A stretch of 64,000 nucleotides of DNA from Paragyromitra xinjiangensis (lineage: Eukaryota; Ascomycota; Pezizomycetes; Pezizales; Discinaceae): contig JBCAMK010000013.1 of NCBI GenBank assembly GCA_038503065.1, positions 1,240,001 to 1,304,000 of the forward strand, written 5' to 3'. The position numbers were made by a program, and so were the translations under genes. Positions 46,013 through 56,800 of the stretch are shown one piece after another. Positions within the stretch are counted from its first letter, which is position 1. Each line of letters starts with the position of its first letter. The notes under the pieces were generated by a model. That model ran no database searches. It was not told the origin of the DNA and was given only the letters and a program-made list of their open reading frames with translations.

Positions 46013-48920
46013 CTATCTAAGCCCATTCGCTCCAGCCCATTCTTCGTTTGTATGACCATGAATATCTCTCAAGTAAGTCGTGAAATCCTCTGCAATACCG
46101 ACGACCTGTTTAAAATGGCGCCATCCCAAATCCTCGCCCTGATACCGAGCCAACGCTTTTACTATACCCATAGTATTTCTTATCTGTCTTCCATTGAAGT
46201 TTTTCTTGGCCAGGACGCCGGTGTGGGCTTTGATATCATCCATATCCGTTGTTTCTTCATCCAACATTTGTATGAAGTTTTGCCAAATCTTTTTCCGAGA
46301 CTTCTCGTCAAGAGTTGGAAAGCGAATAGCAACATGTATCCGTGACTGAAAAGCTTCATCAAAAGCTGTAGGAAAGGTAGTTAGCATACTGGAAAGATGT
46401 AAGAATTCAGATGGGTACTTTCTTCCGACCCGATTAGTTGTAAGAAATAGAATGCCTTGATAATACTCGAGTACACGGAGAAAGACTGTATATCGACAAT
46501 CGTCAGCGATGCGCCATCTTTGAGAAATGGATACTGTCGAAAAAAATACCAGAAACTAAGCTGTTTCTCTGCAAATCGTTTTGTCCCCTCTCCTCTAAGA
46601 AAACATCGGCTTCATCCAAGAGTAATACCGCATCCCACGTCCCAGCAAGGAAAAATACTGTGTTCAGGTATTTTTCAACCGCAACAGCCTCTGTTCCAAT
46701 ATCACCGCATGTAACCATATAGAGGGGTCTCTCAGCAAGTTCTGCAACACTTTCTATTATTGTCCAAGGCATGTTAGCTATGGTTGTTGCAGACATCTCC
46801 CAGAGTCAGTCATATTTTACCGGCTGTCAAGGTTTTCCCAACCCCTGGTGGGCCATGCAGAAGCTGTTAGTTTTGGTATCAGTAACTATCATATCGCCAA
46901 GGAAGTAGCATTTCATACGGATATCATCCCATTTCCTTTATCGGTGATTATATCTTCGGATCTTGCCCCTGATGTATGGGAGTCAACAAGAGCACGAACA
47001 AGATTCTTCTGCTTCTCTGCAAGAACTAGTTGCTCAAAAGCCTTCTTATTCCACTGTATTGGCGATAAATTATCGACGCTCAATTTGACTTGACGGTTGC
47101 GTTAGACAGCTCGAATTACAAATAAGGTTTGGATACTGACGCCAAATTTTCTCCTTCATGAAGTAACCATAGACAAAACACGGAAGCAATAAAAGTTGTT
47201 CTTCAGTGAGGCCTTGGTCTTGGTGAATATTATCGAAACTGCGGTATTTTTCGTTTCCGTGATATGTGGCATCGGGGGGGTTGCCGGAGTCAAAGCGACT
47301 AATATCCGGGTGTATCCGCCGGTATGTAGCTAGATCAATCATAAAGCGTGCATTTACCTTTTCGCAGTTTTAGTTACAGATACCGGGTGTTCACTGGCCG
47401 CTATGGGTGTGGAGAGACAAACGAATTTTCTGGTTGAACCGTATTGGCACCCATTATACGTCCTAACAATTGGATGTCAAGGTCTAGCGCTAGCGGAGGG
47501 GAGATTTGAAATAAAATAAAATTCCAACGGACCTATAGGCTTGCTTACGCATATCATAATACTTCCTTCCCCTCTGTAATAGCATTTCTCTAGTTTTTTT
47601 GGCCGTTTCGTCAGGTATGAGACGTATGGGGTACGCAGGTAGCGATGAGATTTCGCGAACACCTTCGAAAACCGGGATAGATAGAGTGGTCACTGCGCGC
47701 CGAAACCTGTGCCCATCGTAGTCCATAGACCAACACAAAACGTCCAAATTTAGCTGGTACGAGCGATTAGCCGCCATACATATGTATGCCTGAAGATTAT
47801 CCGTCCCTGTTGCTAGTATCGTATCACCCGGCCGGAAAATCATTGATAGTTGTCCATAAGAAATTTGACCAGCTGCAAGATCCAATGTATACTTTTGGAG
47901 CTCATCTTTAAGTTCTTTATGGAAAAAGTCGAGAAAAAGATCAACATCAACCCTCGTTTCGTCGTCAGTGTACTTGGAGGATCGAAGATTCAGCAAGTAT
48001 TCTTGGCGATGATAGAACGCTGTGTATGGGGGATCTAGTTCGATTTGATCGTCGCTATTTAAGTTCAAGGCGCTGTAGTAATCTAATGCACCCTGGAAAG
48101 CTTTCGTGAGGTGACTCGATACGATGGTGATGGTTTTATGTGTAAACTCTGAGGCTTCGTTAATCCGCTGGGTGATGATGAAGGCTGGCAAATCGTCCAT
48201 TTGCTTTTCAAGGGCAGCAACAGGAACCGCGGCTGTGATCAGTTCCGGTATATCCTGGATATCTTTGACTCCCCTATTACCTCGACTATGGTCAGGAGGA
48301 TTTTTCCAAATTTCTAATTTATATCGAATTCTTGTTTCTCGTAACCGAGATACTTGTGTCATAACAGCATCACTAGTAACTATTTCTTGGTGGAAACTAG
48401 CAGAAGTCCCGCTTGAGCAATTTTGGGTAGTGCGAATAGGCGGTTTGTGCGGAGGGTAAGTAGAGAGGAAGTTGATTGGTTCTTGGGGAAGTTCCCCTGT
48501 GAGTGCCTTCTCCTCGTGTGAAACCCCTGTGCTTGTGTCCGAAGATTCACTAGTTAATTTGGCTGAAGATTTTAGAATTGCAACCTCCTTTTCCAGTCTG
48601 TTAACTCTTTCAATCAGACCACTCAAGTAAGAGTAATGATTCCAAAGAGCAGAGTTGGGGCTGTCGTCTAGATCCAAGGTTCCCACTTGCGCGTCGACTG
48701 TACTGGGTTTACTGAATGGCCCAAAGCTACGGCGCCTAAAAGGAATACTATCTGGAGAAGGCGATCCCCGGTGGGTGGCACCACTTCTCCTATGTTTTCG
48801 AGTGCGAGGGGTTCTTCCCCTTAATTGATTCTGGTAATCTAGCTGTGCCGTGCTTGCCTCGATGTCACCAGTTAATTCTGTAGGTAGAACCCCGGTGAGG
48901 TCCTTAGATATTGTAGTCAT
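46013..48920 (-). CDS. Fungal AAA ATPase with DUF7025-type N-terminal region
   Basis: Reconstructed from several exons: 48920-47549, probably a 23-nt exon at 47462-47440 (uncertain), 47357-47141, 47088-46919, 46863-46821, 46753-46550 and 46485-46013, about 833 residues. The N-terminal ~150 residues are basic and disordered; then comes the conserved DUF7025-like region (LSMIFRPGDTILATG, DYDGHRFRRAVTTLSIPVF, RFMIDLATYRRIHP). The AAA core has Walker A GPPGVGKTLTAG (its own 43-nt exon), RPLYMVTCGDIGTE, Walker B VLLLDEADVFLEERG, sensor TTNR, and the second-region FDEAFQSRIHVAIRF with an arginine finger. After TTNR there is an extra segment of ~20 residues not usual for the family; it contains an intron-like 24-base stretch. 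These proteins are numerous in filamentous fungi and of unknown function. It is divergent from the gene at 49422. Confidence 0.87.
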
Positions 48921-49421
48921 CTGAGAGTTAGAAGCTTGTATAGTGGCTTCAGTATCCTGGTGTGAGCTTCCGGGGCGACCTACACCCTAGATTAGTCTTG
49001 ATCGGATCCTCTACAAGTTTTTTCTTTCTCGAAATGTTACTTATAACATAGGAAAACTACGTTATCCACAATGAGTCTGTTAGCTGATAACTCAAAGCCT
49101 TTTCTAGAGGAAGCTATTTAAATCATAGCATTAAACGTACGTCAGCGGGACTTGGGAATTCTAGCGACATGGCTATCTTTATAAAACTGTTTGGGTTTTC
49201 GGGTCAAACAAGCCACTGTGGACTTAAAGAGCTTTAGGAATGTGAGGGCCAAAGTTGATATTCACTCTAGTGTTCCAGCAGCGGGTCCCATGAACTAGGG
49301 CATGCAGCCACATTCCCCGCTGTGGCTTAGAAAGCGGATCAAGATGCCTGCCATAAAGATGCAGATATTCATAGACTGAGCGTCCAAACCTCCTAAACCC
49401 ATCTCTAGGTCCCTAATCACC
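48921..49421. promoter_or_regulatory. Divergent promoter between AAA ATPase and STAND-like gene
   Basis: A 501-base region separates the two start codons. It is A/T-rich in the middle (49040-49140, with TATTTAAAT-like sequences) and could serve both genes. No known operator motif is evident to me. Confidence 0.5.
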
Positions 49422-51458
49422 ATGTCGCTGGGGTACTCTAGCAGCAGTCCTCTAGCCGCTGCAGGCGACGCCAACTATCGCGACTTGGTGTTTCGTCAGC
49501 TTCATGTTAGGTTTACCGCCCCCACTTCAAGTTACCCCGTTGAAAACAGTCGGTCTTTACAAGCTTTTGCTGTCAGCGAAGGAGAAAGACAAGAGGTTCA
49601 TGGTTGGTGGGGAGACGGCACGAGCACAAGGTATGGGTTTATTGGTATGGGATTAGACACTTTATGTGGTCCTCAGCGATAAATATCAGATTGGATGGTG
49701 TTTTCTGATGAGCTTTCGCGTGTTCGGTTAGCACCCTGAGTCCGGCAACGGAGGCTTTCGAAAATGCCAGGAATATATTCAACGCGCAACTTACGAAAGA
49801 CCAAAAGAAACAACTCGACCTCAGCAGAACAAAGACCATCCAGGATGTCTTGAGTTTAGTCACTGAAACTAAAGAGAAATGGGAAAACAAGCCTCGGTGG
49901 GACAAGGCTAGAAAATGGCTTGGGGCCTTTTCGGCTCGTGTCGAGCATTATGGTTCGATTTTGGATGTACTCGTCCAGCACCACCCCGAATATACCTCTT
50001 TAGCATGGGGAGCAATGAAATTCCTTTTTGTGGTAACATCAAAACAGTACCCCATGAGTAAAGTTTACTTATGCTGACCCCTGTCATGGAGTAGGTCGTT
50101 ATCAACCATGAGACAACTGTGAAGGAGATCGCGAAGACCCTTACTAAAATTACATATTCACTCCCTCAAATTCGGCTTTATTCTATCCTTTATCCTACGA
50201 ACGAGATGAAATATGCTGTTGCAGCTTTATATGCCAGTATTCTGTCATTTTTCCAACAGGCTGCCATCTGGTACAAGGATGGTAAATTTTCTCACGTAGT
50301 GAAGGCAGTGTGGAAACCTTTCGAGTTAGCATTTAAAGACTACGTGGACGAAATCTGCGAGAAAAGTAGAATGGTCAACGAATTAGCAAGCGCAGGGCAC
50401 AAAGCAGACACAAGGAGGGGAATATGGGAGCAAAAGCAAGCTCGATTAGAACAACAGCAACTATACTTGAGTAAGTTGCGACTTCTAGTCGTATCGGATT
50501 TTTGGTGTAAAAAATCTAATACGCTCGACTCAAAGTGGTCCAGCAGCTGTTGGTATGCCGAGAACAGGACCGTTTAGAAGTTTCTAGAACAATGTTCGGC
50601 GAGATTAAGCACCATCTAGTTTCATACAATTTCGACGTTAACTCCGCATTGACAGTAAATACTTCTGTCAGGAGACGATTTGATACATCTAAAGGTCCGT
50701 ACATACCAGCTGCGGTACTGTCATCCCCATCTTTACAGGCTTGGGCGACTACCGAATCATCCTCGTTTCTTTGGGTGAATGGCTGCTCGCGCTCTGCTAT
50801 AGTCAGTGCGTTCGCAGTCGATGTGATTGATGCAGTCAAAGCAGCAGGAGTTCCTGTTGCCTGGTTATTTTGCTCTAATTACCGCTTGAATGGAAATTTC
50901 AAGGGACCTGTCGATTTAGCAAAGTGTCTTATTTTCCAAATCTTACAGCATCGACCAGACGTGCTTTTGAGAAATGGAGATCTGTTCCCAAAGGCACGGT
51001 TTAAGTGCGTCAAAACATTGAAGGACGTGTGGGGGATCATGACAGACTTGCTTCAATTCGTCCCAAAACTTTTTATAGTTGTGGACTCTGTGGATTCGTA
51101 CGACCGCCCGGCGAGTTCTCGAGATAGTTGTCATTCGAGCAATTCGGATAGCGACGATGAGGAGAAAGATGCATCAGATATCTCCCAGCTTATTGGAGGT
51201 CTCCTACTCCTAGTAGCGAAATCGCCAACACGTGTCAAGATTGTATTGACTACCCGTGTCCCTACAGCATTGGTTGTGGACACACTCCTTGGGAGAGACG
51301 ATGTTAGTAGACTTGATTTGGGCGGTGGGCAGAAGCGGCGAGTACCACAGCAAGGCCAACGGGTAAGAGGCGGGTTCGCTCGCCGGGGACGGGGAACAAG
51401 GCTTCCGCTCAACTGGGCGCCTGGCTGGGCAAACTCTGAGATCAGCACGGACACTTGA
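49422..51458 (+). CDS. DUF7708/STAND-like (NLR-related) protein with degenerate P-loop
   Basis: Four exons, 49422-49630, 49732-50032, 50095-50470 and 50536-51458, encode about 602 residues. The second and third exons carry the DUF7708-type helical domain seen at the N-terminus of many fungal STAND/NACHT proteins: RWDKARKWLGAFSARVEHYG, ILDVLVQHHPEYTSLAWGAM, KFLFV, NHETTVKEIAKTL and YAVAALYASILSFFQQAA. The last exon has a NTPase-like region, but where a P-loop is expected it reads FLWVNGCSRSAIVSAFAV, lacking G-K-S/T. A Walker B-like LFIVVDSVDSYD and KIVLTTR follow. It ends soon after, in a basic Arg/Gly segment, without WD, ankyrin or TPR repeats. It may be a naturally P-loop-less relative or a truncated NLR. 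Role in heterokaryon incompatibility or immunity is inference only. Confidence 0.75.
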
Positions 51459-53852
51459 GATGAAGTTAAATCCTGTAAAGTTTCTGTTTATCGAGGTATG
51501 TGCGTAGAGGTTGAGTAACCCGAACGGTAGGCAACCCGGGAATTCCTAATCGCGCGCGCGCGGATAGTAAAAACGGTATACCCTAGATAGCTTCCACCGG
51601 GGATCCAAAGTAATTTGGCATATTCTTCGGCTTCTCCTGCAGTTAGATCTTGTAGCTCGAGTTTCGGAGTGGGGTTGGTTTATGTGAGAAAGGTATTAGT
51701 TTTAATAGGATAATATTTATTCAACCCAGAGTAGTTCTAGTCGAAATCCGAAAACTACCATAAGAAGATATTCACAACCCATCACTCGACTATCTCCAGG
51801 TTCTCCCATAATCCCGAGAAATAATCCCTGTCAATTCTGCTCTAGTTTAGGCGTTCTAGAACTAGGATTCTATCACCTACATAGACTAAAGCCATCAGTG
51901 AATATCCTCCAGAGATAACCCCGTGACCCTGATTCAAGTGGTACTTAGGGATAATGGTAATCTTGATACTACCGGTACCTTTGAACCTGAAGCCGGCCCT
52001 ATTAGCCCTCATAATCTCCTTGACATCCCTTCTAATCCCGTCGAAGACTTAGAGAACACAGGATATAGTACCTACGCTAGAGATTTTGGTGTATGGTTCC
52101 CTAAGCCCGAGGACACCCTCCTTGTTCCGGATTCGGAAGCCTCTTCTAATGGAGACTCAGGCGATTCAAAGTTCTCGAGTTTGCTAGGCTGCTCGCCTCC
52201 CAGAAGCTTGAGCTTCAGGCTGTTATCGATGAATATGAGGTTAAATAGGTAGAAGGTTATGTACTTGGAGCAGGCGATGAATTGGGTGTGCAAATCCTCG
52301 GCTCGTTAATGGTTTAACTTTCTAATGGGTGGTTGTGGGCTGCTAGGATGTCTCGGCTTGCCAACATCGAGGGAGGACTACCTGGTAAGAAATCAAATCG
52401 TCGAGTTTGACTTCTGCCATGATGGGTCTTTGTAAGTATGAATATCGAGTGACTCTGAATGACTCTTGGTTGTTACCCGGTCGACCCCTACCTAGCCCTT
52501 GTGATAGGATTTCCTCAGTTAAAGCGCAATGCATATATTGTTCATGGACATACCGTATTATCTCGGTCATAAAGAACTGGCCTGGACTAGACTCAGTTGA
52601 AATACTTTAATCGAAATTACTCTATCAGGAAAGTGGGTGCTTGATTAGGGCAACAATTTCTGATGCCTTGCAGCCGCCTTTGACACTTTTTTGAGGTTTT
52701 CCGAAGGCCAATTTAGAACTGCCTAGTCCAGGCCAGTTCTTTATGATCGAGATAATACGGTAGGCTGATGGAAGTTCTACTGTAGTTGGAAATCTGTACC
52801 TTACATCTTCATACAAGGCTGTTTGGTCTAGCAGTGGCTAAGCAGTGACCAACACCCTAAGGGTTCCTACAAACTTACATGTAGGTAATAGTTTAACTGT
52901 CCCGAGACGCTACAGGAGCATACGTAGCTCGACAAGTACCCAACCGCTCGAGCGATAACTCAAATAACTTACATGTACCACTCATACCTCTTAATGATTG
53001 TGGAGGCGGAAAGAGACAAGGCTGGGATAAGCTTCTGCTAGAATCATGAATAACCACTCGACGGTTTAGATTCTATGAACCTAACCCGTTTTCCACAGTT
53101 CTTCACTATATCCTCTATACCTCATCTCCATATTCCTTGGGTTTTCTTAACGCCGTAACTTCGGTTGCATGCGATATTTTTGTACCCCCTAGAAACGATG
53201 AAACAATGAGTTAAAAAAAAGAAATGTCTCTATATTTCATTCCGTTACGCTATATCCCCTTTGTAACCCAATACTTCTAACGAAAGGCCGCGAACGTAGA
53301 TTCATCCGAAATTGGTCAATCTTTCACGTTCAGAATTTAGATATCTAAAAGTACACATTCAACATAACATACAGCCAAGCGCAGCCAGCATATAGAAAAA
53401 CCCTAAACGCTCGCCCCACGACGAATTTTAGTAGTAATAGTAGTAATCGTAACCAACCAGACCAGGCTATATATCTAGGTCGCTACTCGAGCATGCAGGG
53501 GCATTGGAATCCTGTACCCAAAAGAAATAAAATAAAAGGAAGAGAAGATGAAGAAAGGGAGGAGAAAAAATAGAACACTGCACCATTCGGACAATAATAA
53601 CGCAAGAAACAGTAATGCCAAAGAGACGAAAAAGAAGCCCAACCAACAACAAACAGCTCCGTTTAATTCCACCCAAACTATCCTGTTACACCTCCTCCCA
53701 CAACAAAAGTTTTTGTTTAAAAATTACACACCGAACCAGAAATGCCCCCAGTAATGACACCAAAGGAAAGAAGAAATCAAAACAGGGTAAGAAGCACGCC
53801 AATGGAGAAGGCCTGAAAAGAAAATCCTTTTTACTCTCACATGAATCTAAAA
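51459..53852. other. Intergenic 2.4-kb stretch with relic-like sequence
   Basis: Starts with a CG dinucleotide run (51551-51562) and A/T-rich DNA. A 109-codon plus frame at 51923-52252 is acidic and Pro/Ser-rich and may be a transposon or gene relic, but I cannot place it. The 39-bp inverted repeat at 52552-52590/52723-52761 lies here, as do TACATGTA palindromes at 52876-52883 and 52970-52977. The right end (53400-53852) is presumed 3' UTR of the SNT2-type gene. Confidence 0.45.
52552..52761. repeat. 39-bp inverted repeat with 132-base spacer
   Basis: The arm at 52552-52590 and the arm at 52723-52761 are reverse complements with one mismatch over 39 bases (A/G at the C-G-G-T-C versus C-G-A-T-C position). 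Similarity stops abruptly on both sides. Transcription across it would give a strong hairpin. Read outward, both arms translate to the same peptide, YRIIS-(V/I)-IKNWPGL, so the repeat may come from a duplicated coding fragment inserted in opposite directions. Confidence 0.85.
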
Positions 53853-56800
53853 CTAATGTAACAGATTCGCTAGTGCTGGGCTTTCCGAAGCACCCGACAT
53901 GACCCGTTGTGGCGGTGGCTCCTGAGGCCTATTTTGGAGTCCTGGCGGGGGCCCTTGTTGTTGCATCATCGGTGCCTGCTGCATGGGGGCGGGAACGGGC
54001 ATGGTCCGAGCCATGTGCGGTGACACGTGTTGTGTGTGTGGTGACATATGCTGCGGGGACATATGCGGAGGATGACGTGGAGACATAAGTTGGGGCTGAT
54101 GAGGGGTTACATGTTGTGGTTGATGTGGCGAAACATGTTGTGGGTGAGGTGATACATGCTGTGGCTGTCGCGGTGAGACGTGCGTAGTATGCGGTGACAT
54201 ATGCTGAACATGCGGGGATGCATGAGATGAAGGTGGGGGTGGGGGTGGATGATGTAGTACAGAGACATGGCTTTGCGCAATGTGGGGAGATATGTGCGGG
54301 GGTGGCTGGAGAGGCGACATATGGGGGGGCGGATGAGATGGGTGTGGAGACTGATGAGGAAGTGGGTGGTGTGGCAGGGGATGAGGAGGTGGGCCTGGAT
54401 GCGGTATCTGTTGCGGTATTGGTGGCATTTGACCCATCTGTGGCGCCATCTGTGCGGCCATTTGAGGAGGCATCCCTGGCTGCATCGAATTAGGATGTAC
54501 CATGCCGGATGCAACAATGGCAGTTGGAGGTTGAATAGGTGGAGGTGGCGGCGGTGGTGGTGGAGGCTGCTGCGAAGCCAAAAATACATGTAACGGCGGC
54601 AATGGCGTGTACCTGCTGGGCTGCGGCTGTCCATTCATCCCCGAATATGGAGACTGACGTTCCGATTCTGGTTTTTGCTCTTCCTTATGGTGGCACCGAT
54701 TGCACAATAGTCCCACGGCATGGGAGCGCGAGGCTGGATTGGAGCTAGGGTGTGAGAGCGCATCTCCATTCACTAGCACCCCGTTTGTTGGCGGTGTCGC
54801 CCCATTCGTCAAGTGTGCGATACCATTCTCTTTCGGCCGCGGTGTATTACACGGGACCTTCCACCATAACGGGCTGACGTCTGTTTGGCAACTGAAACAG
54901 CGCTTAGGTCCGTCACCGCCTACGTGATCATTGAGAAGCCCTTCAATACCACCGATCTTATCTTCCAACCCTTCCGTTTTGATGTAGACAGTAGTTGGGG
55001 AGCAAGTGATTTCCTTGCCGTTGGCCGCTGCAGTAGAGGGGCCTCCGGCACTGTTTCTCCGATGCGATTGAGAAGCCTTTGTCGAGATGGTCATAAGATT
55101 TGCTTTTCGGACAGTACCCGTTAGCCCCAGATCAGCCTGCTTATATGTGCTGACATATAGCTGCAGCGCGTTCTATAATAGGAAAGTTAGTTAAACTCCA
55201 AAAACGGATAAAGGCACTTGTCGCTGGGTTAAGTATCCATGACTTATTCCTCGCGACAAACCCAACTAGAATTGTACGAAACGAGTAAGAATTTAGAAAC
55301 GTACCAATCCATTCTCCTCTGTGTACTCTCCAATCGGATGGACGGTCGACTTGACGTCATGCTCCGGGCACCATACAGCCGCAGTCATAGCGCCCTGCTC
55401 GTTCCCCAACTTGACAATATTCACGAGCTCCCTCCTAGAGCCTTTAACCGGTTGAATATCGAAACCCATCGTCCACCCAGCCTTATGGGCACACCCTACA
55501 TGCACTATCTCCGCTATTAGTCCCAAACTTCGGGTTTCCGAGACTTAAGGATGGGAAAGGAGACCTACCACTGGCATGACAAACTTGGCACCCTACGCAA
55601 GCCCCTCCACTACCGCTCTTACAAACCCTACAAATCTGGGTCCATTTCGCCGCCGGGATAGTGCCAACGCCCTCAACGATCTTCATCGTTTTCGCATCGG
55701 CAAACTTAATCTCGGGAGTCCAAACCGCGCAGATGACATGTGCCCAGTTATTGCCAGCAGTTTTCTTCAGCGGTTCCCGGGGGTGTTGCGGGCGGCGTTT
55801 GTCAGCTTCCTTTGTCTTCCGACCGTCCTCATGATGGTTGCTAGTAAGGTTGACCTGCTTCTCTTTTTCTTTTTCCTTCTCCTTTTCGTTACCGTTCTTT
55901 TTCTTTTTCTCGGAACCCTTGGGTTGCAGTTCTTCCTTTTTGGCATCACCCCCTTCTTCGGTCTCGATGGTCCCGTGACAAGGGCACAGAACACATTCGT
56001 AATTCTACATCCCTGGTAAGCAAAAGCAATTATTCCGACGACAGGGTTATAACATACCGTAGACACAGCTGGGTTCTTGTCATTCGCACACATCTCACAA
56101 ACCCACTTGTTTGCGCTCCGCACTTCTCCAACTCCATAGCACCCTCTATGCACCGTCATTCTACAGTCTCGACATACCAGATGTTGATTTCCCAGTGGTT
56201 CCAGCTCATTACAAACCCCACAGGGTAGTAGTTTCGGCTTTGGAGGTTCGGGAGGAGGTGGGGGCGGTTCCTTTGGTTTCTCTATCTTCTCCTTCTCTTT
56301 GCCCTTCTTCGCCGTCCCGTTTGTCTCTAACTTAAGCTTCTTTCTTGGCGGTTCCTTCTTCTCGTCTGGTGTCGCCGCGATTGCCATTGCGGTAGCTGCT
56401 TGGGGTTGTGGGCTTGCGGTGGCCGCTGCGATCATGAGAGCTTCAGCTTTGGCATCCTCTTGCGCTGCGTTCAACTCCTTAAGAAGTTCTTCATCAATAC
56501 GTCTCTTCCAAGCCCTGCCTCCTCCAGCTGACACCTTTTTCTGCACTTCATCCGGATCTTCCCATTGGATCCCGTACCGCCGCCATAGTTCGGCACATCG
56601 TCTGCAAAGCGCGCTTATGAGCCATTTCTCCTCTCCTTGCTTTTTTTTGCTGCCGCTTCCCTTATCCACTTGTATTAAAGTTCCCGGCGGCACCCCCGGT
56701 GCGCGCCGCCATTGTCTACTACTCCTGGTATTGCAAAATTTGCACTCAAATCCACGCTTTTTATCGATAGCCTTGTTGCCGTCGAATGCCGAATCGTCTT

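Noticed and set aside
49422..51458. Reading the STAND-like gene as a functional NLR with NACHT ATPase
   Set aside because: No GKS/GKT P-loop and no repeat domain, so I call it only STAND-like.
51923..52252. 109-codon plus frame, acidic and Ser/Pro-rich
   Set aside because: First codon is not ATG, no motif recognised, and it sits in relic-like DNA; I mention it only within the intergenic entry.
54107..54634. Minus-strand frame of 175 codons rich in His and Arg
   Set aside because: Alternative frame of the His/Pro/Ser repeat exon of the SNT2-type gene; its repeats mirror the real frame.
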